Assembly: GCA_023136155.1 (NCBI GenBank)
Contig: JAGLRT010000100.1
Span: 1-13,325, forward strand
Reading direction: 5' to 3'
DNA: 13,325 nucleotides
Origin: Methanosarcinales archaeon
GTDB taxonomy: Archaea > Halobacteriota > Methanosarcinia > Methanosarcinales > Methanocomedenaceae
Positions within the stretch are counted from its first letter, which is position 1. Each line of letters opens with the position of its first letter. The position numbers were made by a program, and so were the translations under genes. Below the pieces are notes generated by a model. It ran no database searches and was not told the DNA's origin. It saw nothing but the letters and a program-made list of their open reading frames with translations. Positions 1 through 7,441 of this stretch are shown piece after piece.

Positions 1-35
1 TAATTATACATGTTGTAAAACAATAATTTGAATTT

Positions 36-85
36 GGAATATATAAGAGTTCTGACAATAATAGTATGTATGTATTTATATATTT
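36..85 (-). promoter_or_regulatory. AT-rich region with TATA-like elements, possible promoter of a gene to the left
   Basis: The first 120 bases carry no convincing gene. They hold two TATA-like stretches, at 39-46 and 75-83, that read acceptably on either strand. On the minus strand they would drive transcription leftward out of the window, and an ATG lies at 11-9 on that strand with no Shine-Dalgarno sequence. A short GTAT microrepeat sits at 64-75. No gene is visible to confirm a promoter, so this is a weak call. Confidence 0.25.
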
Positions 86-120
86 GAAAAGCGTAAATTC
101 TATATTCTAAAATCTAATCC

Positions 121-495
121 TCAAAACCCATACCTCCCCCCCGAAACATCATCCGTCAGCTTCACCCTTACCGTGAACTGGTACAAAACCTTGCCCCCCT
201 GTACCCGCAAATACTTTGAACTCTCCTTCTTGCTACCCCCCAGCACCTTCATTATCCTGGCAGCCGCATGCCTGGCACTTGCCACGTTGGTGATATAAAC
301 ATCAATCCCCCGCTTGACATCCAGGTACTCATAGTCTACGCCACTGCAATATTTCCCGATAATATTGTGTACTGATCTGGTCTCATCATCAGTCATCTTC
401 CGGTCAGCCCGTATCTGGAGGATAGCATCATGTCCCATGTAGTCTTCTCCCGGCTTAAATGCCTGAATAGTTCCATTCCCACTCATACATATCAC
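121..495 (-). CDS. NMD3-like C-terminal domain protein lacking zinc ribbons
   Basis: This 124-residue protein resembles the part of archaeal/eukaryal NMD3 that follows the zinc fingers. Visible hallmarks are the strand DAILQIRADR (residues 23-32), a segment around 63-90 reading GIDVYITN then SARHAAARIMKVLGG, the ESSKYL step (91-96), and the closing YQFTVRVKL (105-113). NMD3 binds the large ribosomal subunit and acts in ribosome export in eukaryotes; archaeal NMD3 is usually about 350 residues with N-terminal CxxC zinc ribbons, which are absent here. Family assignment is by remembered motif pattern; the function of the short form is unknown. The start is GTG at 495, 11 nt after a strong GGGAGG at 507-512. 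An ATG at 486 is in the same frame but 20 nt from that site. The nearest ATG, at 502, is out of frame and meets a stop after 15 codons. The gene is divergent from groES. Confidence 0.6.
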   Translation of the reverse strand: MICMSGNGTIQAFKPGEDYMGHDAILQIRADRKMTDDETRSVHNIIGKYCSGVDYEYLDVKRGIDVYITNVASARHAAARIMKVLGGSKKESSKYLRVQGGKVLYQFTVRVKLTDDVSGGRYGF

Positions 496-506
496 TTTGC
501 ATAAAG

Positions 507-512
507 CCTCCC
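507..512 (-). promoter_or_regulatory. Shine-Dalgarno site of the NMD3-like gene
   Basis: On the minus strand this reads GGGAGG. It is 11 nt from the in-frame GTG at 495, but only 4 nt from an out-of-frame ATG at 502. It supports translation starting here and makes the exact start slightly ambiguous. Confidence 0.5.
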
Positions 513-525
513 AAACTAGAATGAA

Positions 526-543
526 GCGAAAAGTGTTTATAGA
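526..543. promoter_or_regulatory. Shared TATA element between groES and the NMD3-like gene
   Basis: The stretch GTTTATAGA (535-543) lies after a purine-rich BRE-like GCGAAAAGT on the plus strand and reads TCTATAAAC on the minus strand. On the plus strand it would start the groES mRNA near 565, about 43 nt before the ATG. On the minus strand it would start near 513, just before the Shine-Dalgarno site of the NMD3-like gene. It is the only good TATA candidate in this 112-bp divergent gap. No bacterial CIRCE heat-shock operator is visible. Confidence 0.45.
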
Positions 544-607
544 ACATCAAACAATTAAGACGCTTCACTGACATAAACAATTTTTAACTTTGTAACGGGG
601 TAACGAC

Positions 608-880
608 ATGAAAATAATACCACTAGGTAAGAGAGTTTTGATCCAACCGGTCAAAGAAGAAGAGAAGACTGCGGGCGGGATATACATCCCTGAAACTGCC
701 AAAGAAAAGAAAAAGCAGGGTATCGTAGTAGAAACAAGCACATCAATGGACGAGAAAGAATGTCCCATCAAAAAGGGAGATACTATTCTCTATTCAGGGT
801 ATAGTTTTGAAGAGATGGATATTGATGGAGAGCAGTATATCGTCCTTGACCAGAAAGACATAATCGCAAAAATTGAGTAG
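608..880 (+). CDS. groES: GroES, group I co-chaperonin (10 kDa)
   Basis: GroES forms the heptameric lid of the GroEL folding chamber in the cytosol. The 90-residue length is close to the usual 92-97. The N-terminus KIIPLGKRVLIQPV is typical of the family. A mobile loop spans about residues 16-33 (EEEKTAGGIYIPETAKEK), with the hydrophobic IYI triad at 25-27 that docks on GroEL. The C-terminal YIVLDQKDIIAKIE is the expected closing beta strand. The ATG at 608 follows GGGGT (597-601), a weak ribosome site, within a tandem GTAACG repeat at 592-605. groEL follows directly: its ribosome site overlaps the groES stop, so the two are co-transcribed. Group I chaperonins are bacterial in origin and occur in only some archaea, chiefly Methanosarcina relatives. 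Confidence 0.95.
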   Translation: MKIIPLGKRVLIQPVKEEEKTAGGIYIPETAKEKKKQGIVVETSTSMDEKECPIKKGDTILYSGYSFEEMDIDGEQYIVLDQKDIIAKIE

Positions 881-889
881 GTGAACAAT

Positions 890-2521
890 ATGGCAAAACA
901 ATTAACTTTTGATGATGAAGCAAGGCATGCCCTCATGAGAGGCGTGGACCATCTTGCCAATACAGTAAAGATTACACTTGGACCAAAAGGCAGATACGTG
1001 GTGCTTTCAAAAAGTTACGGCAGCCCGGTCATAACTAATGACGGTGTAACCATCGCAAAAGAGATCGACCTTGAGGATCCACTGGAGGATATGGGCGCAC
1101 AGCTTGCAAAGGAAGTCGCCACCAAGACCCAGGACGTAGCCGGTGACGGAACTACCACAGCCACTCTGCTGGCCCAGGCCATCCTACACAAAGGTATGAA
1201 GAACATAACAGTTGGAGCCAACCCCATCGAGATCAAACGGGGTATAGACAAAGCTACAGAAAATGTGGTAGAATTCATCAAATCACAGAGTGAAGAGGTC
1301 AAAGGTAAAGAAAAAATCAGACAGGTTGCCACAATTTCAGCAAATAATGACGAAGTCATTGGCAACCTCATCGCTGATGCAATGGATGAAGTAGGCTCAA
1401 CCGGTGTCATCACTGTTGAAGAAGCAAAATCCATGGAAACCTCCCTGGAAGTAGTGGAAGGTATGCAGTTCGATAAGGGCTACATCTCTCCCTACATGTC
1501 CACCGACACCGAACGCATGGAAGCCGTTCTTGAAGACCCAAAAATACTCATTTTCGACAAGAAGATAGGCTCAATGAAAGAATTCCTGCCCATCCTCGAA
1601 GCAGTGGTCAAGGAAAACAAACCCCTGTTTATCATAGCCGAAGATGTGGAAGGCGAAGCACTCGCAACCACTGTCCTGAACATCATTCGCGGCAGCCTGA
1701 AAGTATGCGCGGTCAAAGCACCTGGCTTTGGTGATGAGCGCAAGGAAATGATGGAAGATATAGCAGCACTCACCGGCGCAAATGTCATCAGTGAAGAGAA
1801 AGGCATGAAACTTGAGAACACCACCATAGAAGACTTGGGCAATGCCCGCAAGATCAGGGTGAACAAGGAAAAGACCATCATCATTGAAGGACAGGGTAAA
1901 AAAGAAGAAATCGACAGGAGAGTCACTGTTCTCGAAGGACGCATCAAACTTGAAGATTCAGAGTACAAGTTGAAAGAACTCAAGAAGCGACTAGGTAAAC
2001 TGGCAGGTGGAGTGGCAGTTATTAATGTGGGTGCCGCTACCGAGACCGAACTCAAGGAAAAGAAGATGCGCCTGGACGATGCATTGAACGCCACCAAGGC
2101 AGCTATTGAAGAGGGAGTAGTACCCGGCGGCGGTATCGCTCTACTCAGGGCAGCAGCCGAATTGGATAAACTAACCCTGGAAGGCGACCAGATGATAGGG
2201 GTGGACATTGTAAAGATTGCACTGGAAGAGCCTGTTAAGCAGATTGCCACCAATGCCGGTAATGAAGGAGCAGTCATTGTTGAGAAGTTGAAAAGTGAAT
2301 CCAATCCCAATATGGGTTTTGACGCAAAGACCGACTCATACAGGGACATGGTTGAAGCCGGTATCATCGACCCCGCAAAAGTAGTACGCAGCGCATTGCA
2401 AAATGCTGCAAGCATAGCAGGTTTGATGCTCACAACTGAAGCTCTTGTCACTGATATTCCAGAAGAGAGCCCGGCGGGAATGCCCGCAATGCCTGGACCT
2501 GAGAGTTACATGGGAATGTAA
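890..2521 (+). CDS. groEL: GroEL, group I chaperonin (60 kDa)
   Basis: GroEL is an ATP-driven folding chamber of two seven-membered rings that works with GroES. The 543 residues span equatorial, intermediate and apical domains. Nucleotide-site motifs include TLGPKGR (29-35), TNDGVTIAKEI with Asp51 (E. coli Asp52), GDGTTTAT (85-92, Asp86 equivalent to E. coli Asp87) and EEGVVPGGG before the C-terminal equatorial part. LDDALNATKAAIEEG contains the second catalytic Asp. The C-terminus ends in a short Met/Gly/Pro tail, MPAMPGPESYMGM, like the bacterial GGM tail. The sequence is clearly group I and not the archaeal thermosome. I chose ATG 890 over the in-frame GTG at 881 because TAGGTGA (878-884) gives a ribosome site 5 nt upstream and MAKQLTFDDEAR is the normal start. 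It follows groES and ends at a T-rich terminator. Confidence 0.97.
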   Translation: MAKQLTFDDEARHALMRGVDHLANTVKITLGPKGRYVVLSKSYGSPVITNDGVTIAKEIDLEDPLEDMGAQLAKEVATKTQDVAGDGTTTATLLAQAILHKGMKNITVGANPIEIKRGIDKATENVVEFIKSQSEEVKGKEKIRQVATISANNDEVIGNLIADAMDEVGSTGVITVEEAKSMETSLEVVEGMQFDKGYISPYMSTDTERMEAVLEDPKILIFDKKIGSMKEFLPILEAVVKENKPLFIIAEDVEGEALATTVLNIIRGSLKVCAVKAPGFGDERKEMMEDIAALTGANVISEEKGMKLENTTIEDLGNARKIRVNKEKTIIIEGQGKKEEIDRRVTVLEGRIKLEDSEYKLKELKKRLGKLAGGVAVINVGAATETELKEKKMRLDDALNATKAAIEEGVVPGGGIALLRAAAELDKLTLEGDQMIGVDIVKIALEEPVKQIATNAGNEGAVIVEKLKSESNPNMGFDAKTDSYRDMVEAGIIDPAKVVRSALQNAASIAGLMLTTEALVTDIPEESPAGMPAMPGPESYMGM

Positions 2522-2524
2522 CTC

Positions 2525-2540
2525 TTTTTTTCTTTTTTTA
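2525..2540 (+). terminator. T-rich terminator after groEL
   Basis: Two runs of seven T separated by one C begin 4 nt after the groEL stop, the form usual for archaeal intrinsic termination. It lies in the 58-bp gap before the convergent pmbA gene. No strong hairpin precedes it. Confidence 0.7.
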
Positions 2541-2579
2541 TTTCCTGTTCCCATTGTTTATATTTTACAGTGGAATTCT

Positions 2580-3914
2580 TCATCCCACAACAGTAAGACC
2601 TGATACCTTAACCGTAGGTGTGACAATATTACCTAAACACCTTACATCGTGTCCTGCACCCGTGATATTTTGCAGCAGCTGGAACATATTGCCTGATACC
2701 ATCATGGACTTGATCGGCCTTTTTATTTCGCCGTTTTCCACAACAAATGAATTGCGCGCCTCCACGCTGAAATCACCAGAGATGGGATTGGCTGTATGGG
2801 CACCTATCACTGAACCCACCAGCATACCACGGCGCGTATCGGCTACTATGTCGCTGGCAGGGTATTGTATCAGCAAGTTTCGCACATCAATAGTCGTGGT
2901 CTGGGCATAGTTATTCCTCACTGCGCTGGCAGTCGAGTCCACACCGTCCTTGCCCGCCGTATAAGTATCGTACAGGTATGTACCCAGCATACCATCCTTG
3001 ATGATATGATTGATGCGGGATGGGGTGCCCTCATCATCAGACCGGGCAGAACCAATACCGCCTTCCAGTAAGCCGTCATCAATGATATTCAACCCTTCAG
3101 TGCCTATCTTACTACCAAGTTTGCCTGTCAGGGCTGAGCGCCCTTTCTGGACATTCTCGGCACTCAATGACGGCAGAAGTGTACTTTCAAGCAAATCTGC
3201 AATAGCAGCGGGTTTTAGCAAAATATCGGTCTCACCGCTATCCACTTTCACACCACCCACTGACGCCACCGCCTGCCTGGCAGCCTCTTTACCTATATTA
3301 TAAAAATCAATATCAAGATTTCGAGAAATATCAAACTCGTATGCAGTGGACATATCACTGTCCTCTCCAGCCCGGCAATCCAGCATACCGTCAATCCTGC
3401 TGGTATGCTCAACCATCTCCATGCCGTTAGAGTTCAGTATAAGATAACTGGAACCTGAACATGAGAAACTGCCCGCTGTGGGTACCGCATCATTGACCGT
3501 TGCCGCCCCGTCCACCATCCTCAACGCCAGGTCGATGCAGGTATCTATATCCATTTCTGCAACCCTTGTGTCATGAATACCCGGAACCGGTGCATATTTC
3601 GATATCCCGGGCAGTCCATTCCAGTCAGGGTCACTGTCACGTACCCGTGCCGAACTTACTGCCGCCTGGGCAGCATCATTTAGCCTGTCAGGGTCATTTG
3701 TGGATGAAAAACCCACTGCTCCATTTAACACTGCCTTAATGCCAAGACCCTGTGTATGACTTTCCTTTGCCAGGTCGACCTTATCCATCTGAATATCCAC
3801 ATGAATGCCCCTGCCTGTGAGCCCGAATACTTCCACATCATCGGCACCCGCATGCTGTGCAATTCGCAATGCTTTCTCTGCCAAATCAAATATGACATTA
3901 ATGTCGCTGCTCAT
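2580..3914 (-). CDS. pmbA: TldE/PmbA-family peptidase subunit
   Basis: This 444-residue protein is the PmbA (TldE) partner of TldD. The pair forms a heterodimer that degrades or trims unfolded peptides; in bacteria it matures microcin B17 and degrades CcdA antitoxin. Family signs are the N-terminal AEKALRIAQHAGADDVEVF, GLGIKAVLNGAVGFSSTND (about 56-74) and the C-terminal VSGNMFQLLQNITGAG with a final TPTVKVSGLTVVG. As expected for TldE, there is no HExxxH zinc motif; that residue set is in TldD. The ATG at 3914 overlaps the tldD stop by four bases (ATGA), with GGGTGGT just upstream, so translation is coupled and equal dosage of the two subunits is likely. It is the last gene of the lonB-tldD-pmbA operon and converges on groEL. 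Physiological substrates here are unknown. Confidence 0.93.
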   Translation of the reverse strand: MSSDINVIFDLAEKALRIAQHAGADDVEVFGLTGRGIHVDIQMDKVDLAKESHTQGLGIKAVLNGAVGFSSTNDPDRLNDAAQAAVSSARVRDSDPDWNGLPGISKYAPVPGIHDTRVAEMDIDTCIDLALRMVDGAATVNDAVPTAGSFSCSGSSYLILNSNGMEMVEHTSRIDGMLDCRAGEDSDMSTAYEFDISRNLDIDFYNIGKEAARQAVASVGGVKVDSGETDILLKPAAIADLLESTLLPSLSAENVQKGRSALTGKLGSKIGTEGLNIIDDGLLEGGIGSARSDDEGTPSRINHIIKDGMLGTYLYDTYTAGKDGVDSTASAVRNNYAQTTTIDVRNLLIQYPASDIVADTRRGMLVGSVIGAHTANPISGDFSVEARNSFVVENGEIKRPIKSMMVSGNMFQLLQNITGAGHDVRCLGNIVTPTVKVSGLTVVG

Positions 3915-5263
3915 CCGCTACCACCCACTAATGCCTCGGACACCTGGATATGTGGCGACCCGTCACATACCGGCACTGTCTGCCCGCCTTTACCACACCT
4001 GCCCGAATTCATCTTCATATCACCCGCTGCCAGCTGCACGTTCTGTAATATATCCAGGATTTGCCCGGACAGGGAGACATCACGCAGAGGTGTGGTCAGT
4101 TCACCATTTTTCACCATGTACCCGCGCTCGGCATTGAACTGGAATACACCCTCGCCTGGGTTCACCTGACCTCCCCGGCTGCCAAGCAAGTATACACCGT
4201 CCTTCATCTCAGTCAGCATTTCATCAAAATCCGAATCTCCGTTTTCAATATAAGTATTACTCATCCTGATAATGGGACGTGACAGTCCCTGGGACCGGGC
4301 ATGGCCTGGCCGGCCTGTATCAGGCAAAAGCATTGCCGTTTCCCTTGAATGTAAATACGACTTAAGCACACCGTCATCAATCACAGTAGTAGCTACTGAT
4401 TCAACTCCTTCATCATCCATAGGACAATATCCAAAACCATGCATAGACGGGTCGTCCATTACTGTTATGCAAGGCGCAGCTATCTGTCTGCCCACCTTGC
4501 CAGAGAGAATAGAATTTCCCTCTACTACATGGTCAGCCTCCACAGCATGACCCACAGCCTCATGAATGAAAACACCTGCCAGTTCCTGGTCAAGTATCAC
4601 CGGCATCCTGCCGCCTTTGGGTACCTTTGCAGATAACAGTTCCACAGCCGTATTACCCGCCTTCTCTGCCAATTCCAGGGCGTCGTACTTGTCGAACAGT
4701 TCATATCCACACACATCAAACTCGCTCCCCCGACCCATCTGGAAAATGCCGTTTTGGGATGCCACCGCAGAAACCGCAAACCCTGTTCGGACAAGGCTAT
4801 ACTCAGCTTCTACACCCTCAGAGTTGCTGTATTCCACAACGATCTCACTCTCTGAATAAAGCACGGTGGTACTTGTTACATCAGGCACCTTTGCCCGTTT
4901 ATGCATCTCAAGCAGCAATTCAACCTTTTCATCAATGTGCACATCATTCGGGTCTTTTTTAGCCAAAGGAATATCATGTAACCGGGGTGGCTCGACATCA
5001 GCCAGTCCCTTGCCTTTCCTTGGCGACTTAGCATGGGTCTGGTTGGCAAGTTTCACTGCTCGCTCAAGTGAAGGTATACTATCTTGCGTATCGTCTGAGG
5101 ATACAAAACCCCATGAACCAGCGACCAGCGCCCTGCATGATATACCGTGGACAAAATGATTCGATATTTGCTCAATCTGCCCGTTGTCAATAAATATTGA
5201 ACGGCCCGTGCTCCTCAATACCCTTATGTCATGAAAATCTGCCTGTAGCGCTGTCAAATGCAT
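3911..5263 (-). CDS. tldD: TldD zinc metalloprotease subunit
   Basis: TldD is the catalytic half of the TldD/TldE peptidase. The HExxxH zinc motif is plain at residues 234-239 (HEAVGH), followed by AVEADHV. A conserved Cys in GRCGKGGQTVPVCDG (Cys423) matches the third metal ligand known for E. coli TldD. Other family segments are GFVSSDD (52-58), LSRPIIRMSNTYIENGD (327-343) and GSRGGQVNPGEGVFQFNAERGYMV (361-384). The 450-residue length is slightly below bacterial TldD (about 480). The start is ATG 5263, 8 nt after the lonB stop with AAAGGT just upstream, a weak ribosome site that suggests reinitiation. It overlaps pmbA by ATGA. All expected catalytic residues are present, so it should be active. 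Confidence 0.95.
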   Translation of the reverse strand: MHLTALQADFHDIRVLRSTGRSIFIDNGQIEQISNHFVHGISCRALVAGSWGFVSSDDTQDSIPSLERAVKLANQTHAKSPRKGKGLADVEPPRLHDIPLAKKDPNDVHIDEKVELLLEMHKRAKVPDVTSTTVLYSESEIVVEYSNSEGVEAEYSLVRTGFAVSAVASQNGIFQMGRGSEFDVCGYELFDKYDALELAEKAGNTAVELLSAKVPKGGRMPVILDQELAGVFIHEAVGHAVEADHVVEGNSILSGKVGRQIAAPCITVMDDPSMHGFGYCPMDDEGVESVATTVIDDGVLKSYLHSRETAMLLPDTGRPGHARSQGLSRPIIRMSNTYIENGDSDFDEMLTEMKDGVYLLGSRGGQVNPGEGVFQFNAERGYMVKNGELTTPLRDVSLSGQILDILQNVQLAAGDMKMNSGRCGKGGQTVPVCDGSPHIQVSEALVGGSG

Positions 5264-5271
5264 CCAACCTT

Positions 5272-7218
5272 TTATTGTGTCAGGCTTGGAGTTCCCATAA
5301 TATTATCTGTGAGGGTCAGATTGAACCTTGGGAACGAGGAAGCCTTCTTTATCTTCTCAATCAGGTGTTCTTTTTCAATTCCCATCATGGATCTCTCCAA
5401 AACTTCTGAAATGTTCGATACAGGGACAATCTCTATCTTATCCTTGAACTCATCCTCAATCATCACATCGCCCATATTGGACCTTGGAATGATGATGGTC
5501 TTGATGCCTGCCTGAGCAGCTGCCTCTATCTTATAGGTCACACCACCCACAGGTAGCACGTCGCCCCTTACTGAAAGCGAACCGGTCATAGCTACTGTCT
5601 GATCCACCGGTATATTCTCGAAAGCTGACAATACAGCAGTGGCTATGCTGATAGAAGCACTATCGCCTTCCACACCCTCGTAAGTACCTATGAACTGGAT
5701 ATGTACGTCCATGGTCGTGGTATCCTTGCCGCTGACCTTCTTGATAAGGGCAGATACATTATCCACCGCTTCCCGTGCTATCTTTTTGAGCATACCTGTG
5801 GCAATGATGCGTCCTTCGGAACTTGACTGGGATGGTGTTACTTCAGCCATTATGGGAAGTACTATACCTGAATCACTGCCCATTACTGCCAGGCCGTTTA
5901 CCCTGCCTACCATTGAACCCTCACGTTCGAACATCTGGTAATCCTTTCGTCGCTCAAGGTACTGGTCGGCCAGTTGCTGCTCTACCGAACGGGCAATGTT
6001 CTTGGCTTTTAGTACATGTTCAGCACAGGTCACTTCTGACCCTTTAGAGTGTGCAATATCCCCGGCGACCCGTACCAGACCACCCAGATCCCTGAGTTTC
6101 AGGGTAAGATGACCTTTCCTTCCAGCGCGCCGCCTGGCTTCCCTGATTATTTCTTCCACAGCACTCTTATCAAAATGAGGTATCTTTCCATCTCTCTTGA
6201 TCTCCTGTGCAACGAACCGGACAAGTTTTTGCCTGTTAGCGGCAGTATCAGGGATGACATCACTCATATAAACCTCATAGCCGTACCCCTTTATCCTGGA
6301 ACGTAGGGCAGGATGCATGCCCCTTAAGGCATCCAGATTGCCTGCCGTGACCATAGTAAAATCACAGGGTACAGGGTCAGTCTTCACCATCGCACCTGAG
6401 GAGCGTTCACTCTGGCCCGTGATAGAGAATTCCTTTTCCTGCAGTGCAGTCAACAGGTTCTGCTGTGATTCCAGCCTCAGTGTATTGATCTCGTCTATGA
6501 ACAGCACACCTTTATGCGCTTTATGAATGGCACCGCCTTCCACCCTGTCATGGGCAGGGGTTTCCAGGCCTCCGCTCTGGAACGGGTCATGCCGCACATC
6601 ACCCAACAGTGCTCCGGCATGTGAACCGGTGGCATCAATATATGATGCAGTATCTTTATCGGCATTGGATACCAGTAGTTTTGGGATATATGTCTCTTCT
6701 TTTGGCATGAACTGGCGCATTACCATGAAAATAAGTATAGCTGCGATGATACCCCATATCAGCACACCGGTATAAAATGAATATATGATGATACCGAAAA
6801 CAAATATCATTATGAACATATTACGGGCCTGCATCCGCTTTCTTGCTTCCAGTTTATGGGCATCCACTATTTCTTTACCCTTACCTGAAGGCACTACCCT
6901 TATCTTGGGAGTGTTGTTATCTTCAGGATTATTATAGACCAACACATCCTGCAATTCTTCCTTGGGTAAGAGTGCGGCCATGGCCTTTGCCAGCATAGAC
7001 TTACCTGTTCCCGGCGTGCCAAGCATCATCACGTGCCTGCGCTGATTAGCGGCTTTCTTTACCACCTCAACAGCATGTTCCTGACCAATCACCTGGTCTA
7101 TCAGGTCTTCAGGTACTTCCACTTCAGAAGTGGTTTGTATGTTTAAACCGCCGAGCAAGTCATCGGTTTCGATGACAGTGTTATCCACAGCATTAATTTC
7201 ATTTTCAGTAGTCGTCAC
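5272..7218 (-). CDS. lonB: Archaeal LonB, membrane-anchored ATP-dependent protease
   Basis: LonB degrades misfolded and regulatory proteins at the cytoplasmic face of the membrane, in homo-oligomeric rings. With the chosen start it has 648 residues. Walker A GTPGTGKS is at 67-74. Two hydrophobic membrane segments (about 134-149 and 152-169) are inserted between Walker A and Walker B, the archaeal LonB hallmark. Walker B VLFIDE is at 238-243, with an arginine-rich AAA+ lid after it. The C-terminal Lon protease domain has the catalytic dyad Ser520 (EGDSAS) and Lys563 (VTYKIEAA). No Lon N-terminal substrate domain is present, as normal for LonB. I chose GTG 7218 because AAGGAG (7225-7230) lies 6 nt upstream; an earlier in-frame GTG at 7245 would add nine residues, has no ribosome site and lies near the predicted transcript start. 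First gene of lonB-tldD-pmbA. Confidence 0.96.
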   Translation of the reverse strand: MTTTENEINAVDNTVIETDDLLGGLNIQTTSEVEVPEDLIDQVIGQEHAVEVVKKAANQRRHVMMLGTPGTGKSMLAKAMAALLPKEELQDVLVYNNPEDNNTPKIRVVPSGKGKEIVDAHKLEARKRMQARNMFIMIFVFGIIIYSFYTGVLIWGIIAAILIFMVMRQFMPKEETYIPKLLVSNADKDTASYIDATGSHAGALLGDVRHDPFQSGGLETPAHDRVEGGAIHKAHKGVLFIDEINTLRLESQQNLLTALQEKEFSITGQSERSSGAMVKTDPVPCDFTMVTAGNLDALRGMHPALRSRIKGYGYEVYMSDVIPDTAANRQKLVRFVAQEIKRDGKIPHFDKSAVEEIIREARRRAGRKGHLTLKLRDLGGLVRVAGDIAHSKGSEVTCAEHVLKAKNIARSVEQQLADQYLERRKDYQMFEREGSMVGRVNGLAVMGSDSGIVLPIMAEVTPSQSSSEGRIIATGMLKKIAREAVDNVSALIKKVSGKDTTTMDVHIQFIGTYEGVEGDSASISIATAVLSAFENIPVDQTVAMTGSLSVRGDVLPVGGVTYKIEAAAQAGIKTIIIPRSNMGDVMIEDEFKDKIEIVPVSNISEVLERSMMGIEKEHLIEKIKKASSFPRFNLTLTDNIMGTPSLTQ

Positions 7219-7224
7219 AGTATT

Positions 7225-7230
7225 CTCCTT
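7225..7230 (-). promoter_or_regulatory. Shine-Dalgarno site that decides the lonB start
   Basis: On the minus strand this reads AAGGAG and is 6 nt before GTG 7218. It favours that codon over the in-frame GTG at 7245. Confidence 0.65.
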
Positions 7231-7263
7231 ACTTATATATTTCACAATATATGTATGTCGGTA

Positions 7264-7275
7264 GTAATATAATAG
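7264..7275 (-). promoter_or_regulatory. lonB: TATA-like promoter element of lonB
   Basis: On the minus strand the stretch reads TATTATATTAC. Transcription about 25 nt downstream would begin near 7245, giving a leader of about 27 nt that carries the AAGGAG site. A purine-rich stretch lies about 15 bases further upstream, from 7281 to 7300. Confidence 0.4.
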
Positions 7276-7319
7276 TACATTATTTTCATTCTTTTTTCCT
7301 ACCTATTGTCTGCCCAAGC

Positions 7320-7329
7320 ATTTATAAAT
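7320..7329. promoter_or_regulatory. Palindromic TATA-like element in the lonB/hmgA gap
   Basis: ATTTATAAAT is a perfect 10-bp palindrome midway in the divergent lonB/hmgA gap. It could act as a TATA box for either direction (plus-strand start near 7350) or be chance AT-rich sequence. Confidence 0.25.
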
Positions 7330-7371
7330 TTGGTCAATCAAACCTGAATGCAACGTTTTGTCCCATGATCT

Positions 7372-7381
7372 GGCAATTGCC
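7372..7381. promoter_or_regulatory. Palindrome GGCAATTGCC upstream of hmgA, possible operator
   Basis: A perfect 10-bp inverted repeat lies about 32 bp before the hmgA TATA element, where an archaeal activator or repressor dimer could bind. There is no second copy in the gap. Function is inferred from position only. Confidence 0.25.
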
Positions 7382-7411
7382 TGCACAGCTTTAGTTTTAT
7401 TTTTCACCATA

Positions 7412-7420
7412 GTTAAATAT
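7412..7420 (+). promoter_or_regulatory. hmgA: TATA element of hmgA, predicting a leaderless mRNA
   Basis: GTTAAATAT is centred about 26 bp before the hmgA ATG, and no Shine-Dalgarno sequence is seen. With normal archaeal spacing the transcript would start at or next to the ATG. Confidence 0.5.
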
Positions 7421-7441
7421 GTTACAATACTACATTAATCT

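Noticed and set aside
64..75. GTAT microrepeat as a CRISPR or phase-variable element
   Set aside because: It has only three short copies in AT-rich DNA, without spacers or an associated gene.
544..607. CIRCE-type heat-shock operator before groES
   Set aside because: The TTAGCACTC inverted repeat is absent; only a tandem GTAACG repeat is present.
1492..2451. A 319-codon open frame on the minus strand opposite groEL
   Set aside because: It is wholly antisense to a highly conserved gene, has a Ser-rich composition typical of mirrored codon bias, and shows no recognisable domain.
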